Shown here piece by piece: positions 27,568 to 35,364 of a DNA stretch of 64,000 bases. A program made the position numbers and the translations under genes. The notes beneath the pieces are model-generated. The model did not search any database and was not told where the DNA came from. It saw nothing but the letters and a program-made list of their open reading frames with translations. Source of the DNA: an uncultured Bacilli bacterium (lineage in GTDB: Bacteria > Bacillota_I > Bacilli_A > RF39 > UBA660); NCBI GenBank assembly GCA_934098525.1, contig CAKONZ010000002.1, forward strand, positions 62,001-126,000, written 5' to 3'. Position 1 is the stretch's first letter. Each line of letters starts with the position of its first letter.

Positions 27568-29634
27568 ATTTTTACTTCCAATATAAGTAGCCAAAAAATA
27601 ACATCCATAAATTATACCCATAACAATTACTGTTGATATAATAGAAGGTAATAACTGTTCTTTAGAAGCAAGTGTATTAAATATAGACATAGCAAACTGT
27701 ATTCCAAATATTGAATGAATCATAGCTAAAATAAGTGGTAATCCAAAAAATATTGCTATTTGTCTAAATAATGACTTATTTATCATCTTCTCATCACAAC
27801 CTATTTTTCTTAAAATAATATATCTTTGTCTATTATCAGAACTTTCTGTTAATTGTTTCAATGCCAAAATAGCACAACTTACTATAAGAAATATAATTCC
27901 TAAATAAATAGCAATAAATACTACTATAATAGACAAACCCACACTTGACTCAGTAAGTTGTATCTTAGATTCACCAGCCAAAGTATTATTTTGACTACTA
28001 AGTTTTTCAAATAAATAAGATCCCTCTAAAAATAAAGAATTAATCTCTTTTTTTTCGTCATCATTTTTAGCATTATAATTAGCCACTAAAAACCATAATT
28101 TTTGATCAACCTCATCAAAAGCAATATCATCTGGTACTAAAACAATTCCAACATTAGTATGACTTGTTGATATTTGAATAAAACCGTCTTTACATTCACT
28201 ATATTTAGGCTTTAAACTTCTCCCTTTTATATTTATTATTGTTCCATTCCTTAATCCAAAATTTCTTAAATCAGATATACCATCATAATTACTAAGTATA
28301 ATATACTCATCATCCCCTAAAGAATACTCTTTATTCCCATATAATCTAGCTATTTTATTATAATCAGAAACCTTCATTATTTGTTCAGGCGTATCAAGTT
28401 TCATTTTAGGATATTGCTTTTTTATATAATCCAAAGCCTCTCCCAAAGTATCTTCCCATGTAAAATCACCTATTGCATACATCGAAACCTCTATAACATC
28501 TTTTAACTTATTCATATCAAAATCATTACTTTTAAGAGTATATGAAATAGGTTGTTTAGAATCATAAATTAATTCTTTAGAAAAAGTCTCATTACTAGAA
28601 TTATCATTTGTAATATTAGCAGTTTTATACAAATTCAAATCAACTGGTGTCATCTTATCTATATCATTTTGCATAGAATTTTTTAAAGCAATTGAAGAAG
28701 ACAAAGCTGTAATAGTCATAAATAACATTAAACATATTACACTCATACTAATCACAGTAGTATTAATCTTATTATGAAGTTGTCTTAAAACAAACATATT
28801 AGTACCATTAAAATATATCTTCTTATTCATTTGTACCAATTTTAATATCAATCCAGAAACAGACCAAAATACTAAAATTGTTCCAACAACACCAAGTAAA
28901 ACAGAAAATTCAATAGCTCTAGTTGTCTCTTGAAGTGAATTAAGTTTAAGTATTCCTTTTGTTACTATATAATAAGCATACCCTAATCCAATAATAGAAA
29001 TTATAAAAACTAAAATACATATTATAGGATTCTTATATTTTATTTGTTCATTTTTCTTAACAGCTGTAAGTAAATTAATCAATTTATATCTTGATATTGT
29101 AAATGCATTAAATAATATTACTGCCAAATACATTATTGCAAAATATATACAAGTCTTAATACAAGCCCCTTTAGAAAAAACAAACTCAAAACTACTCATA
29201 TCAGCTTGAAATAATTTAGCAACCAATATTGACATAAATTGTGATCCAAAAATTCCTATCACTAACCCTATAACAAGAGAAATCATTCCAATAAATATTG
29301 TTTCCATCAATAAAATCTTAGAAATTTGTCCTTTTCCCATTCCTAAAATCATATATATACCAAATTCTTTTTTTCTTCTATTTATCAAAAAATTATTAGC
29401 ATATACAATCAAAAGTCCTAATATTACAGCAATAAATATTGATACCATACCAAGCATATTTATCATAAGTTTTATCATCTCTTTAGTAGAACTTGAAACC
29501 TCAAGCATTGCCTCTTGACTGTCTAAAGAATTAAACATATAAAACACAGCAACACCCAAAACTAAAGTAATAAAATATATTGCATAATCCTTAAAACTCT
29601 TCTTAATATTTTTAATTGACAATTTAAATAACAT
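27547..29634 (-). CDS. BceB-like ABC transporter permease (FtsX family)
   Basis: A 695-residue membrane protein with ten transmembrane helices: four, then six, with a large extracellular domain of about 220 residues between helices 7 and 8 (roughly 310-550). That architecture and the helix II phrase NNFLINRRKKEFGIYMILGM are diagnostic of BceB/peptide-7-exporter permeases, which sense and counter peptide antibiotics that bind lipid II-cycle intermediates. Its start overlaps the ATPase gene by 11 bp. The specific antibiotic cannot be read from sequence. Confidence 0.92.
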   Translation of the reverse strand: MLFKLSIKNIKKSFKDYAIYFITLVLGVAVFYMFNSLDSQEAMLEVSSSTKEMIKLMINMLGMVSIFIAVILGLLIVYANNFLINRRKKEFGIYMILGMGKGQISKILLMETIFIGMISLVIGLVIGIFGSQFMSILVAKLFQADMSSFEFVFSKGACIKTCIYFAIMYLAVILFNAFTISRYKLINLLTAVKKNEQIKYKNPIICILVFIISIIGLGYAYYIVTKGILKLNSLQETTRAIEFSVLLGVVGTILVFWSVSGLILKLVQMNKKIYFNGTNMFVLRQLHNKINTTVISMSVICLMLFMTITALSSSIALKNSMQNDIDKMTPVDLNLYKTANITNDNSSNETFSKELIYDSKQPISYTLKSNDFDMNKLKDVIEVSMYAIGDFTWEDTLGEALDYIKKQYPKMKLDTPEQIMKVSDYNKIARLYGNKEYSLGDDEYIILSNYDGISDLRNFGLRNGTIINIKGRSLKPKYSECKDGFIQISTSHTNVGIVLVPDDIAFDEVDQKLWFLVANYNAKNDDEKKEINSLFLEGSYLFEKLSSQNNTLAGESKIQLTESSVGLSIIVVFIAIYLGIIFLIVSCAILALKQLTESSDNRQRYIILRKIGCDEKMINKSLFRQIAIFFGLPLILAMIHSIFGIQFAMSIFNTLASKEQLLPSIISTVIVMGIIYGCYFLATYIGSKNIIKEDD

Positions 29635-30391
29635 CGTTCAACTCACCTCCAAGAAGTGTTTGAACTTCGATAATCTTTTCAAAGAACTCTCTTCTTGTAT
29701 CATTTCCCTTTACTAACTCATTAAAAATCTTACCATCCTTAATAAAAATAATACGATCCGCATAACTAGCAGTAAAAGCATCATGAGTAACCATTAAAAT
29801 AGTAGCGCCAAGTTTATCATTTAAAGTTGTAAATGACTCTAGAAGTTGCTTAGCAGCCTTTGAATCAAGTGCTCCAGTAGGTTCATCTGCAAGTACTATT
29901 CTAGGATTTGTTATTATTGCTCTAGCAGATGCAACCCTTTGCTTTTGTCCACCTGATAACTGATAAGGATACTTATTTAAAATATCAACTATATCTAATT
30001 TCTTTGCTATATCTCTAACTCTTCTATCAATTTCATTAACATTTACCCTTTGAATAGTAAGAGCAAGAGCAATATTTTCATAAGCTGTTAAAGTATCTAG
30101 CAAATTAAAATCTTGAAATATAAAACCTAATTCCTCTCTTCTAAACTTATTAAGTTTATTTCCTCTAAACTTTGTAATATCATCACCATTTATAATGATA
30201 TGACCAGTTGTTACCCTATCAATAGTAGAAATACAATTCAAAAGAGTTGTTTTTCCAGATCCTGATGCCCCCATTATTCCAACAAATTCTCCTCTTTTAA
30301 CATTAAAGCTAATATTATCAACTGCTTTTGTTAAATTTGATTTACTACCATAATATTTTTCAATATTTTGTACCTCTAATATATTTTCCAT
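29624..30391 (-). CDS. BceA-like ABC transporter ATP-binding protein
   Basis: A 255-residue ATPase partner of the overlapping permease. Walker A GIMGASGSGKTTLL (about 39-52), Q-loop in FIFQDFNLLD, signature YQLSGGQKQRVASARA, Walker B RIVLADEPTGALD and the H-loop MVTHDAF are all intact. The family (MacB/LolD/BceA type) drives conformational cycling of FtsX-type permeases. A gap of about 100 bp upstream separates it from the kinase gene; such a spacing usually holds the promoter recognised by the BceR-like regulator, and this region is AT-rich with no obvious repeat that I can defend. Confidence 0.94.
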   Translation of the reverse strand: MENILEVQNIEKYYGSKSNLTKAVDNISFNVKRGEFVGIMGASGSGKTTLLNCISTIDRVTTGHIIINGDDITKFRGNKLNKFRREELGFIFQDFNLLDTLTAYENIALALTIQRVNVNEIDRRVRDIAKKLDIVDILNKYPYQLSGGQKQRVASARAIITNPRIVLADEPTGALDSKAAKQLLESFTTLNDKLGATILMVTHDAFTASYADRIIFIKDGKIFNELVKGNDTRREFFEKIIEVQTLLGGELNDVI

Positions 30392-30487
30392 ATATAAACT
30401 CCTTTCATCTATGCCTTATTATAGTAGTATCAAAATAAAGTTGCCATCGATTTATCTTACATTAATCCTACAATTTTGTAACATTTA

Positions 30488-31510
30488 TCATAATAAATTA
30501 ACATAACTACTATTAGGAAAAATTATCCTAACACAACAACCCTTTCCTAATGAAGAATCAAGTTCTATTACTATTCCTAATTTATCACATAACTTTTTAC
30601 ACAAATATAAGCCTATTCCCGTAGATTTTTTCCCTGATAATCTCCCATTACTACCAGTAAAACCCTTTTCAAAAACTCTTGCAACCTCTCCCTTTTTAAT
30701 ACCTATTCCATTATCATTAATATATAAAACAACACTATCTTTTCTCATAGCACTATAAATCTCTATACTTGATAAAACATCTCTATTTCTATACTTTATA
30801 CTATTTTGTATAATCTGATTCAATATAAATATTATCCACTTACTATCAGTATTAACAACACTATCTAAATCATGAGCATTTATCTCAATCTTTTCTTGTA
30901 TCAAAGCTGTTTTATTTTTCTTAATACTCTCATTAACAATATCCTTCAAACAACACTTTCTTATATAATAATCCTTTTCAACCATATTACTTCTAGCATA
31001 AAACAAAGCCTGTTCAGTATAGTTTTCTATTGCATCAAACTCTTTCCCTATACTCTTAGTAATTTTATTCTTATTATTCTCTATTATCATTTTACCAGTA
31101 GCAATAGGAATCTTTATTTCATGAATCCATAACTCAATATAATCTTTATAATCCTCTTGTAAATATTTATATTTATTAACATTTTCATGCATAGCCTTAT
31201 CAACAATAGATAAAATATCATTTAAAATTTCTCCCTCAACAAAATCAGGTTTACTAATAATATCTGTTATTAAATATTTTTCATCTAATTGATTAATTAC
31301 TTTATAAAGATTATCATAATACTTTTTCTTAAAATAATACTCATATAATAACCCCAATAAAAAAGAAACAAAAATGACCAAAAAAACATATATCTTAATA
31401 AAATTACCAAACGGATATATCATAAAAAATATCTCTATTGTAATCAAAGAAAAAAGCATTAAAAATATTAATACCAACTTCTCCCTAAGAAACTTAAAAA
31501 AACTCATCAA
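30488..31510 (-). CDS. BceS-like intramembrane-sensing histidine kinase
   Basis: A 340-residue kinase with two closely spaced N-terminal helices (10-32 and 40-59) and practically no extracellular domain, the hallmark of intramembrane-sensing kinases that are activated by their ABC transporter. The phosphorylated His is H130 in ELWIHEIKIP, and the ATPase domain shows the N-box region, G1 NDNGIGI and G2 STGIGLYL. The 5' end overlaps the regulator gene by four bases, so both are made together. Confidence 0.93.
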   Translation of the reverse strand: MMSFFKFLREKLVLIFLMLFSLITIEIFFMIYPFGNFIKIYVFLVIFVSFLLGLLYEYYFKKKYYDNLYKVINQLDEKYLITDIISKPDFVEGEILNDILSIVDKAMHENVNKYKYLQEDYKDYIELWIHEIKIPIATGKMIIENNKNKITKSIGKEFDAIENYTEQALFYARSNMVEKDYYIRKCCLKDIVNESIKKNKTALIQEKIEINAHDLDSVVNTDSKWIIFILNQIIQNSIKYRNRDVLSSIEIYSAMRKDSVVLYINDNGIGIKKGEVARVFEKGFTGSNGRLSGKKSTGIGLYLCKKLCDKLGIVIELDSSLGKGCCVRIIFPNSSYVNLL

Positions 31511-32190
31511 TCCTCTCCCCTTTTTAATATATACCCTTGACCTCTCTTAGTCTCAAGTAACTCTTTCAATCCTAATTCCTCTAATTTATTTCTTACCCTT
31601 GTAATATTAACAGTAAGTGTACTATCACCAATAAAATCATCATTATCCCATAAACAAATCATAATATCTTCACGTGACACAATCTTATCTCTATTTTGAA
31701 CCAAATATTTTAAAATCCTAAACTCATTCTTAGTAAGTTCAATAGACTTATCTCCTCTTTCTATTGTACTTTTATTAATATTTAATATAAAATCCCCTGC
31801 ATCATAAACATCAGAATTATCATTAACAATACTACTTCTTCTCAAAAGAGAATTTATTTTAGCAAGTAAAATATGAATATTAAAAGGCTTAGTAATATAA
31901 TGATCAGCACCATTATTTATACTCAACAACTCATCAATTTCATTATCCTTACTAGTTATAATTATAATTGGCATATTAGATTTCTTTCTTACCTCTTTAC
32001 AAACAAACTCTCCATCAACACCAGGTAAATTAATATCTAAAAGTAATAACTCTGGATTTATTCTTAAAATATCTTCTATTGTATTATCAAATGATTCTAA
32101 TCCCTCAGAATAATAACCATTATTATTCAAAAATATCTCTAATTCATTTCTTAATTTTTCATCATCTTCCACTATTAAAATCTTCTTCAT
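31507..32190 (-). CDS. BceR-like response regulator (OmpR/PhoB family)
   Basis: A 227-residue response regulator. The receiver domain has the acidic pair in VEDDEKL, phospho-acceptor D52 in LLLLDINLPGVDG and the conserved K in YITKPF. The winged-helix DNA-binding domain (about 130-225) contains TLTVNITRVRNKLEELG and KRGQGYIL. Start chosen at the ATG (32190) with GAGGG upstream. It should activate the Bce-type transporter genes 1.1 kb downstream. First gene of the RSAB order on the minus strand. Confidence 0.93.
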   Translation of the reverse strand: MKKILIVEDDEKLRNELEIFLNNNGYYSEGLESFDNTIEDILRINPELLLLDINLPGVDGEFVCKEVRKKSNMPIIIITSKDNEIDELLSINNGADHYITKPFNIHILLAKINSLLRRSSIVNDNSDVYDAGDFILNINKSTIERGDKSIELTKNEFRILKYLVQNRDKIVSREDIMICLWDNDDFIGDSTLTVNITRVRNKLEELGLKELLETKRGQGYILKRGED

Positions 32191-32223
32191 AAACATCCCT
32201 CTAAATGCATTATAACATATTAA

Positions 32224-32760
32224 CTAACACAAACTAAGAACCTTTTTCATAGTATTAGCAGTCCTTATAGTTATACTATTTCTTATATCACAACTAGCAG
32301 TCTTAACCCACCAATTTGATTTTCTATAATTATTCAAATCAAAAGACCAATAAATAACATTTCTTTGCTTTTCTACTCTTTCCACCTCATTAGGTTCTCC
32401 AATTGTATCATAAACATCTTGAACAGTCACAGGAGGTATAACAAAAATCAAATTATCATAAATACTCTTATCATCATTACCCCACCAATCAGGGCAATTA
32501 TTTAAAATATTTTCAAGTTCAAATGATGTCATAACATAAACAGGTATAAAAATTTCAAACCTCTCTTTAATCATTGAAACAATATCTTTTATTATAATAT
32601 TCTTATCAACACCATCATAATCAAAAATAACATTACCACTATTAAGATAAGTACAAACATTTCTATAACCAAAATCTACAAAACAACTCTTTAAATCCTT
32701 CATCAAAATCTTATTTTTACCACTTATATTTATCCCTCTAAGTAAAGCTATATATCTCAT
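32224..32760 (-). CDS. DUF1697 family protein
   Basis: A 178-residue cytosolic protein. The start MRYIALLRGINISGKNKILM and TYLNSGNVIF are the clear DUF1697 signatures; a Trp-rich segment RNVIYWSFD and a KTASCDIRNSITIRTANT end also fit. I prefer the ATG at 32760, which has AAAGGG nine bases upstream, over a TTG 18 bases earlier. The function of the family is not established. It is separated from the regulator gene by 33 bp and diverges from the SUFU-domain gene. Confidence 0.9.
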   Translation of the reverse strand: MRYIALLRGINISGKNKILMKDLKSCFVDFGYRNVCTYLNSGNVIFDYDGVDKNIIIKDIVSMIKERFEIFIPVYVMTSFELENILNNCPDWWGNDDKSIYDNLIFVIPPVTVQDVYDTIGEPNEVERVEKQRNVIYWSFDLNNYRKSNWWVKTASCDIRNSITIRTANTMKKVLSLC

Positions 32761-32902
32761 AAAAAATAACCCTTTCAAAACTTTAGTAAAATTAAAACAT
32801 ATTACTAAAAATAGTATAACAATAATCTCCTATAACTGTCTAAGTATTTTTTAAATTTAACTAAAATTAAAAAAATAATTAAAAAATAATAGAATAACAT
32901 GG

Positions 32903-32908
32903 TATAAT
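32903..32908 (+). promoter_or_regulatory. Likely -10 of the SUFU-domain gene
   Basis: TATAAT preceded by TG with one base between (extended -10), 31 bp before the ATG. No convincing -35 is seen in the A-rich sequence upstream. Confidence 0.5.
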
Positions 32909-32939
32909 TAAGACAACAATATAAAAAGGAGAAAAAATT

Positions 32940-33599
32940 ATGAGCTTATTTGATAGATTTAAAAAAATTAATGAAAATGAAAACAATGAAATTAACGCTT
33001 CAGGTTGGGATGCAATAACCGAACTATGTGATAAAGTTTATCCCAATCAAAAAAATCCAAAACATTATGGAACCATAGTCAGTTGGCAACTTGGAGGAAA
33101 CGACCCTCTTCAAGGAATAAGTGTCTATGATGGTGGAGATTATTGGCATTTTATAACTTATGGATTATCAGAATTATATGAAAAAAAATCCAATATAAAA
33201 GATATAAGTGGTTATGGTATGGAATTTACTCTTAAATTAAAAAAAGATAATTATGAAAATGAAGAAAATGAAATAAAATGTATATGTGGAATATTACAAT
33301 CCATTGCCAGAATAACTTTTACACAAAAAGAACTTTTTAATGTATATGAATATTTATATACAGGTCAAACTGAAGGAATTGATTGTAATAAAAAATCTAA
33401 TATAACTGGATTTATTACTATACCAGATAATAAATTTCACGAAATAAATACTCCAAATGGTAAAGTACGTTTCGTTGAATTTATTGGAGTTACCGACAGT
33501 GAACTAAAAGCAATTCAAAATAAACAAATAAATGTTAAAGAATTATATGAAAAAATTGGTAGTGATGTAACAAACTACAATAGAAATTCAGTTATATAA
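32940..33599 (+). CDS. Suppressor of fused (SUFU) domain protein
   Basis: A 219-residue single-domain protein. The region from GWDAITELCDKVYPNQ through HYGTIVSWQLGGNDPLQGISVYDGGDYWHFITYGLSE (spread over residues 20-85) is the bacterial SUFU domain, and IARITFTQKELFNVYEYL and FVEFIGVTDSEL continue it. Bacterial SUFU proteins often act as immunity proteins to contact-dependent or polymorphic toxins; no toxin gene lies next to it here, so that role is inference. AAGGAG precedes the ATG. Own promoter and terminator: a single-gene unit. Confidence 0.9.
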   Translation: MSLFDRFKKINENENNEINASGWDAITELCDKVYPNQKNPKHYGTIVSWQLGGNDPLQGISVYDGGDYWHFITYGLSELYEKKSNIKDISGYGMEFTLKLKKDNYENEENEIKCICGILQSIARITFTQKELFNVYEYLYTGQTEGIDCNKKSNITGFITIPDNKFHEINTPNGKVRFVEFIGVTDSELKAIQNKQINVKELYEKIGSDVTNYNRNSVI

Positions 33600-33620
33600 A
33601 ATAAAAATAACTTATCAATA

Positions 33621-33658
33621 AAAAGATGATTAATTTAAAAAAATTTAATCATCTTTTT
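33621..33658. terminator. Terminator after the SUFU-domain gene
   Basis: A 13-bp stem AAAAGATGATTAA / TTAATCATCTTTT with flanking A and T tracts, 22 bp past the stop codon; symmetric enough to work on both strands. Confidence 0.8.
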
Positions 33659-33713
33659 CTAATGATTTTATAATTACTTTAACCCTACCAAATCACATCT
33701 TCGTTTACAATAA

Positions 33714-33740
33714 CAAAAAAATCAATCTTTCGATTGATTT
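33714..33740 (-). terminator. Terminator of the tRNA-Gly transcript
   Basis: AAATCAATC / GATTGATTT with tetraloop GAAA on the minus strand, followed by seven T residues, about 45 bp beyond the tRNA 3' end. Confidence 0.8.
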
Positions 33741-33784
33741 CTATATATTAAGTTCAAACCAAGTAGTTCGAACAAATTCGTCAA

Positions 33785-33859
33785 TGGAGCAAATGACGGG
33801 AATCGAACCCGCATCCTAGCCTTGGCAAGGCCATGTTCTAACCATTGAACCACATCTGC
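33785..33859 (-). tRNA. tRNA-Gly (GCC)
   Basis: A 75-nt cloverleaf with encoded CCA. Anticodon loop TTGCCAA closed by TGGCC/GGCTA gives GCC. T arm GCGGG TTCGATT CCCGT and D arm GGTTCAATGGTTAGAAC are normal; acceptor GCAGATG pairs with CATTTGC. The 368-bp stretch 33600-33967 otherwise holds only the two terminators and AT-rich spacer. Confidence 0.95.
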
Positions 33860-33967
33860 AATCAATAATACATTGATAGAATAACATTTTTATATAAAAA
33901 AATCAATATTAAATTAGAATTTTTTGTATACTTTTAACAAATAAAGAAACAATACTATTAGAAAGGA

Positions 33968-34192
33968 ATGAAATATATGAATAACCCACCAATAATAATA
34001 TCAACTAAAGACTTATCTTACATATGTGATATATTTAATTGGAACTTCAATGCTTGTAAATTAATAAATAGTTTCATTGAAAATATAACAAATCAAGAAA
34101 TAAAAGACTATTTAAATGAATTATACTACACTCATAAAAATATATGTGAAGAACTTATAAAAATGATATATTTGGAGGATAATTATGAATAA
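33968..34192 (+). CDS. CotF-like small protein
   Basis: A 74-residue helical protein. STKDLSYICDIFNWNFNACK and the helix that follows with EIKDYLNELYYTHKNICEEL resemble the ferritin-like four-helix pattern of spore coat proteins CotF/YhcQ, here reduced to one helical pair. It overlaps the next gene, another CotF-like protein, by eight bases, so the two are likely translated together and may form a hetero-oligomer. AAAGGAATG precedes the start. Whether this organism makes spores is not shown by the window. Confidence 0.7.
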   Translation: MKYMNNPPIIISTKDLSYICDIFNWNFNACKLINSFIENITNQEIKDYLNELYYTHKNICEELIKMIYLEDNYE

Positions 34193-34499
34193 TAAAATAG
34201 CTAACAATGAACAAACAGTACCAAAAACAATTGAATTAAATGATAGAGACTATTTAAACATAGTCCTAGAAACAGAGAAAAACATGTCTAATAACTTATC
34301 AATTGCAATTGATGAAGCAAGCAATGAAGTATTATATAATAAATACTACTCTATATTTAATCAAATAAAAACATCTGCAAGAAACGCTTATAATATAATG
34401 TTTAAAAATGGTTGGTATGAGTTAACAAAAGCAAAAGAAGAAGACTTAACAGAAGAACATACAAAATTAAATGAAAAAATAAATGAATTAACAAAATAG
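34185..34499 (+). CDS. CotF-like spore-coat family protein
   Basis: A 104-residue protein with the CotF/YhcQ pattern ELNDRDYLNIVLETEKNMSN near residues 17-36 and a second helix pair ending in NAYNIMFKNGWYELTKAKEE; in CotF-family proteins this end is typically MxxxGWYxxxxA. TTGGAGGATAATTATG provides a strong ribosome site inside the end of the preceding gene. CotF relatives also occur in non-sporulating Firmicutes, so a coat role should not be assumed. Confidence 0.8.
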   Translation: MNNKIANNEQTVPKTIELNDRDYLNIVLETEKNMSNNLSIAIDEASNEVLYNKYYSIFNQIKTSARNAYNIMFKNGWYELTKAKEEDLTEEHTKLNEKINELTK

Positions 34500-34525
34500 G
34501 ATCCACAAATAGATCCTATTTTATT
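34493..34525. terminator. Shared terminator of the CotF-like genes and rsmI
   Basis: AAAATAGGATC / GATCCTATTTT, an 11-bp stem with an 8-base loop, sits between converging stop codons; the rsmI stop lies inside the second arm. Confidence 0.85.
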
Positions 34526-35364
34526 TTCTTTAAATTTAAAGAAGCATTATAAATATCTTTTTTAGAATAATCACTATTTTTACTCAAATAATCAATACCA
34601 TCTTTTATAGAAAAATTATTTTTAACAACCACATCAATAAGTAAAGCTTCGATTGAAATATCATTATTAATAACACTTTCTCTAACTATATCATTTTCAA
34701 TAATAAATACATACTCTCCTAACTCAATATTAGGATTACTTTCCATTATCTTTAATACATTAGATAATCTTCCATAATAATTCTTTTCATGAATCTTCGT
34801 TAAATCAGAAGAAACACTTATCAAAACATCTCCCAAATTTTCATAAATATATTTTAAAGTTTTTATAATTCTTTTTGGAGATTCATAAAATATATAAGTT
34901 CTAATTTTACTCTCTAATATCTCATTTATAACACTTTTTTTATCCTTATTTTCTCTAGGAAAAAAACCATAAAAAGTAAAAGTATCAGAATTAATACCAC
35001 TAACAGATAAAGCTGTAACTAAAGCAGAAATACCTCCTACTCCAATCACCTCAATTCCTTCCTCTTTAGCCTTTTTTATCAAAACATAACCAGGATCAGA
35101 AACACAAGGAGTACCAGCATCAGTTATAATAGCTATATCTAACCCACTCTTTAATTTCTCTATAACAGAAGAAGATCTTTCAACCTCATTAAACTTATGA
35201 TATGAAATCAACTTATTCTTAATATTGTAATAATTAAGCAATTTTAAAGAATGCCTAGTATCTTCACATAAAATAATATCAACATTTTCAAGTGTCTCTA
35301 TAGCTCTTTTAGAAATATCAGCTAAATTACCAATTGGAGTAGCAACAACAAATAAACTTCCCAT
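34516..35364 (-). CDS. rsmI: 16S rRNA (cytidine1402-2'-O)-methyltransferase
   Basis: A 282-residue SAM-dependent methyltransferase of the tetrapyrrole-methylase fold that modifies the ribose of C1402 in the decoding centre. Signatures: VVATPIGNLADIS at residues 6-18, CEDTRHSLKLL, a GTPCVSDPGY loop near 85 and the ESPKRI motif near 155. Length is normal. The start codon overlaps the mutS stop by one base, suggesting coupled translation. The end lies in the shared terminator. Confidence 0.95.
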   Translation of the reverse strand: MGSLFVVATPIGNLADISKRAIETLENVDIILCEDTRHSLKLLNYYNIKNKLISYHKFNEVERSSSVIEKLKSGLDIAIITDAGTPCVSDPGYVLIKKAKEEGIEVIGVGGISALVTALSVSGINSDTFTFYGFFPRENKDKKSVINEILESKIRTYIFYESPKRIIKTLKYIYENLGDVLISVSSDLTKIHEKNYYGRLSNVLKIMESNPNIELGEYVFIIENDIVRESVINNDISIEALLIDVVVKNNFSIKDGIDYLSKNSDYSKKDIYNASLNLKKIK

